Origin: Lingula anatina
Lineage: Eukaryota; Brachiopoda; Lingulata; Lingulida; Lingulidae
Direction of reading: 5' to 3'
Length of the DNA stretch: 64,000 nucleotides
Assembly: GCF_001039355.2 (NCBI RefSeq)
Contig: NW_019775747.1
Location: 696,752 to 760,751, forward strand
Shown here: in pieces, positions 61,853 through 64,000 of the stretch
Position numbering within the stretch: position 1 is the stretch's first letter
Layout of the letters: every line of letters starts with the position of its first letter
Translations under genes and position numbers: made by a program
Notes under the pieces: model-generated
Databases searched by the model: none
Told to the model about the DNA's origin: nothing
Seen by the model: the letters and a program-made list of their open reading frames with translations, nothing else

Positions 61853-64000
61853 GGCTTGGTAGAGTCTTAGAACAAAAGTAATAATTGTATAAAACTTGCT
61901 GTAAGTAAGACCAGATTGCCCCGATGGTTCGTTGCTGTGAATTCAATTGTTCGGTTTTAAAGTGTAAGCGGGTGATCCTTTTGCGTCTGACGGCAAGAAC
62001 TTGTTCGGCTTATTCTCCGCGGTAGGGAGTGCTACTGTGCGGCGAGCTCCCCCTCGCGATCCTTTTTAAATGCGATTCAGTTGCGCTCCTGGTTGGTGCT
62101 ACTAAGAACAGGCTAATAACGCCAATTGTCTTCTGATCCGCTTACCGGTGCTGTGATGGAAATTTAACCGCAATACCGTTTATTTTGCTTTGACGTCGGC
62201 CTCGGAATGCTTTACACGCCTGTTTCTAGGAGGGAAGAGCACAATTTTCACTGAACTTTCCGTTCAGGGCGAAGCGAGAGATCCGGAGGGCTGTGGATTA
62301 GCACCAGCGGTAGGCTGGTGGGTCTCTAACAGGGCATGCGTACCGTAGATGCTCCGTGTGACGGTGTAAATCAACTATCCAGAAGCCAGACACTATATAA
62401 CAGTCTCTGAACAGCCTCAATAACAAGCTCCAATCCATGAATGAAAAGCTAACGTAATACACGCCTATGGTTAACAAATAGCAAGCGTACGCGGCAAGCT
62501 ATATTATTCACTAATTTCCAAGCCGCGGTTTTGTTTCAACGAGGCGACGCCTCTCTCTGCTGCTCTCAGCGCACTGTGCACTCTCTATAGCCGCCTTATA
62601 GCTCCAGTTCTCAATCTATAATTTCCCTTTCATGCTTAATTCACACACCGTCTTACTTACTCAGCTTACTAACTCTCCGAAGCATCCAAAGCATGCGAAG
62701 GAACACGCGCACGAGTTACTCGCACGCGCTTTTCCCGTCACCTGTGACTAACTACACATTTTGATGAAGTCTAGTCGAAGTAATTGGTGGGAAGGTATGG
62801 GCTGCATGTGTTAAAGAAGCCATCATACCAAATGACTCGGGCAAAAGTACTCGCTAGTTTCAGTTACCGCACCGGGCCGTTAAGTGTTATAATAATAAAC
62901 GCCACTGGAAAGCGATGGAGTAGTTTCCAAATTACGCTGACTGGGTCTTTCAGTGGGCGTGTAGCTTTTGCTCAGTTTTGCTGCCATAATGAAATTATGA
63001 TGATTTTCAACGTAGAAATACTCAGTTTGACACAAGAGCGCAATGTCATGGGTTAAGAGTTTTATACGTTTTAATTTGCAATGGTTTCAATTAAATTTTT
63101 TCGACGTTTTTTGAGTATTTCATTTATTATTGCTAAGAGCTTTTATTATTTATTTGCCATGTAAAAAAATACATGCAATACATGTACAAATTACAATGTG
63201 AATCAGATATCAATGTGAATGCGTTATGGACTCTATATTTGCTCTGTAGTAGTGGCGAGTGAACATCACACAATTATTGTCTTTCCAAACAATTCTGTAT
63301 CAAACTGGGTCCTGGTACAACTAAGGATATTAATTAAGCAAAAGATGGAAAGCGAATTACCCTCTACCAGAACAGGACCACAGATAGATTTTTCGGTTGA
63401 TATTCATATATTTGTCTCTTGCTAACTGATGGCACAATTCTCTTCTATACGCGTTGGAGTAAAGTGTACATAATTAATTTGCGGCTCTGGTAAGCAGTAG
63501 AAAAGCATCAGTGCATGCTTTATACATCCTGTCACTGTCTCAGAACGTCATCGAGCTCAGATCTTCGTAATCTCCGTTGTGTTTTTTGCTCTGACTGAGA
63601 ATTAATATGTTCAAACACGGTGGCGCTTTTTATGATCACATGTGCAAAATATCATTTTTGTAAAACCAGTGGGAAACTATTGACTTCTAACATTCATGAC
63701 CCGAGTTCATGACAAAATACCGGTAAAACGGCGATATGTGCCAGAACGTGTTCAAGTGAATGAAAGGTAATAACACGAACGGGAAAGTACATGTACACAT
63801 TTTTATGAGAAAAATGCAGGTGCCCCAGTGATTAGAGATTACACACATAGATATAATGCATAGATATAGAATAGATATAACGCAGCAAATTAGTAGAATG
63901 GGTAGTTTTAATGGGTCTATCAAAGTAGCAGTGTTTTGTCAGGCTCAAAGAGAGACGGATTCGAAAGTTCTCTAAATTATCTTGTTGTTCACGGTTTAAA
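61853..64000. other. 5' flank of the ADAMTS-like gene; nothing else recognised
   Basis: The part near 61853 is probably 5' leader. On the minus strand a TATATAG at about 62395-62401 is a possible TATA box, which would put the start near 62370 and give a leader of about 500 nt; GCTATAA near 62598 is an alternative. Beyond about 62700 I see no gene. Confidence 0.3.

Noticed and set aside
61578-61946. 122-codon minus-strand frame at the ADAMTS-like exon 1
   Set aside because: A different frame from the signal peptide; it crosses the strong donor at 61759 and gives no recognisable protein.

Overview
The window is animal nuclear DNA: AT-rich, intron-rich, full of (CT)n/(CA)n/(GA)n microsatellites and small inverted-repeat elements, with no operons and no prokaryotic gene density. 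The protein families (an ADAMTS-like matrix protein with a PLAC domain, and a MYND-finger apical-junction-like protein), the strong heterozygosity implied by diverged near-identical copies next to single-N joins, and the repeat style suggest a marine invertebrate bilaterian. A mollusc or other lophotrochozoan is my guess; the species cannot be fixed from sequence alone.

Layout. (1) 1-9056: mostly non-coding, with weakly supported exon candidates on the minus strand (1324-1461, 1516-1590, 5395-5461), a Harbinger-type MITE (416-673), a minisatellite and decayed direct repeats. (2) 9057-11681, minus: an uninterrupted 874-codon frame for an unrecognised, very acidic protein with a ladder of tyrosine motifs (HxYED, YEPV, YENL) and a C-terminal PDZ-ligand-like SFV. 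(3) 11682-23035: non-coding, with a 0.74 kb duplicated block joined at a single N (15040), a 191 bp MITE with a 5 bp target duplication (16458-16648) and a poly-T gap (N at 19768). (4) 23036-38748, plus: a two-exon gene for a 2635-residue protein with a short hydrophobic N-terminal segment, a long disordered Pro/Ser-rich body, a MYND-like zinc finger and a conserved C-terminal domain, most like the apical junction molecule (AJM1) family. Its intron holds a 3.3 kb tandem copy, including a phantom start of exon 2, ending at an N (28976); this is probably an assembly haplotype duplication. (5) 42082-61852, minus: an 18-exon gene for a 1067-residue secreted ADAMTS-like protein (signal peptide, TSR1, Cys-rich, spacer, Ser/Thr/Pro linker, six more TSRs, PLAC). 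I reconstructed it exon by exon, with every splice phase matching. (6) 61853-64000: the likely 5' region of that gene.

The two large genes are convergent, with the nearest candidate poly(A) signals about 150 bp apart. They do not form a pathway: one is a predicted secreted matrix protein, the other a predicted intracellular junction or scaffold protein. I see no rRNA, tRNA, CRISPR or clear virus-derived gene. The least explained coding object is the tyrosine-motif protein at 9.1-11.7 kb.
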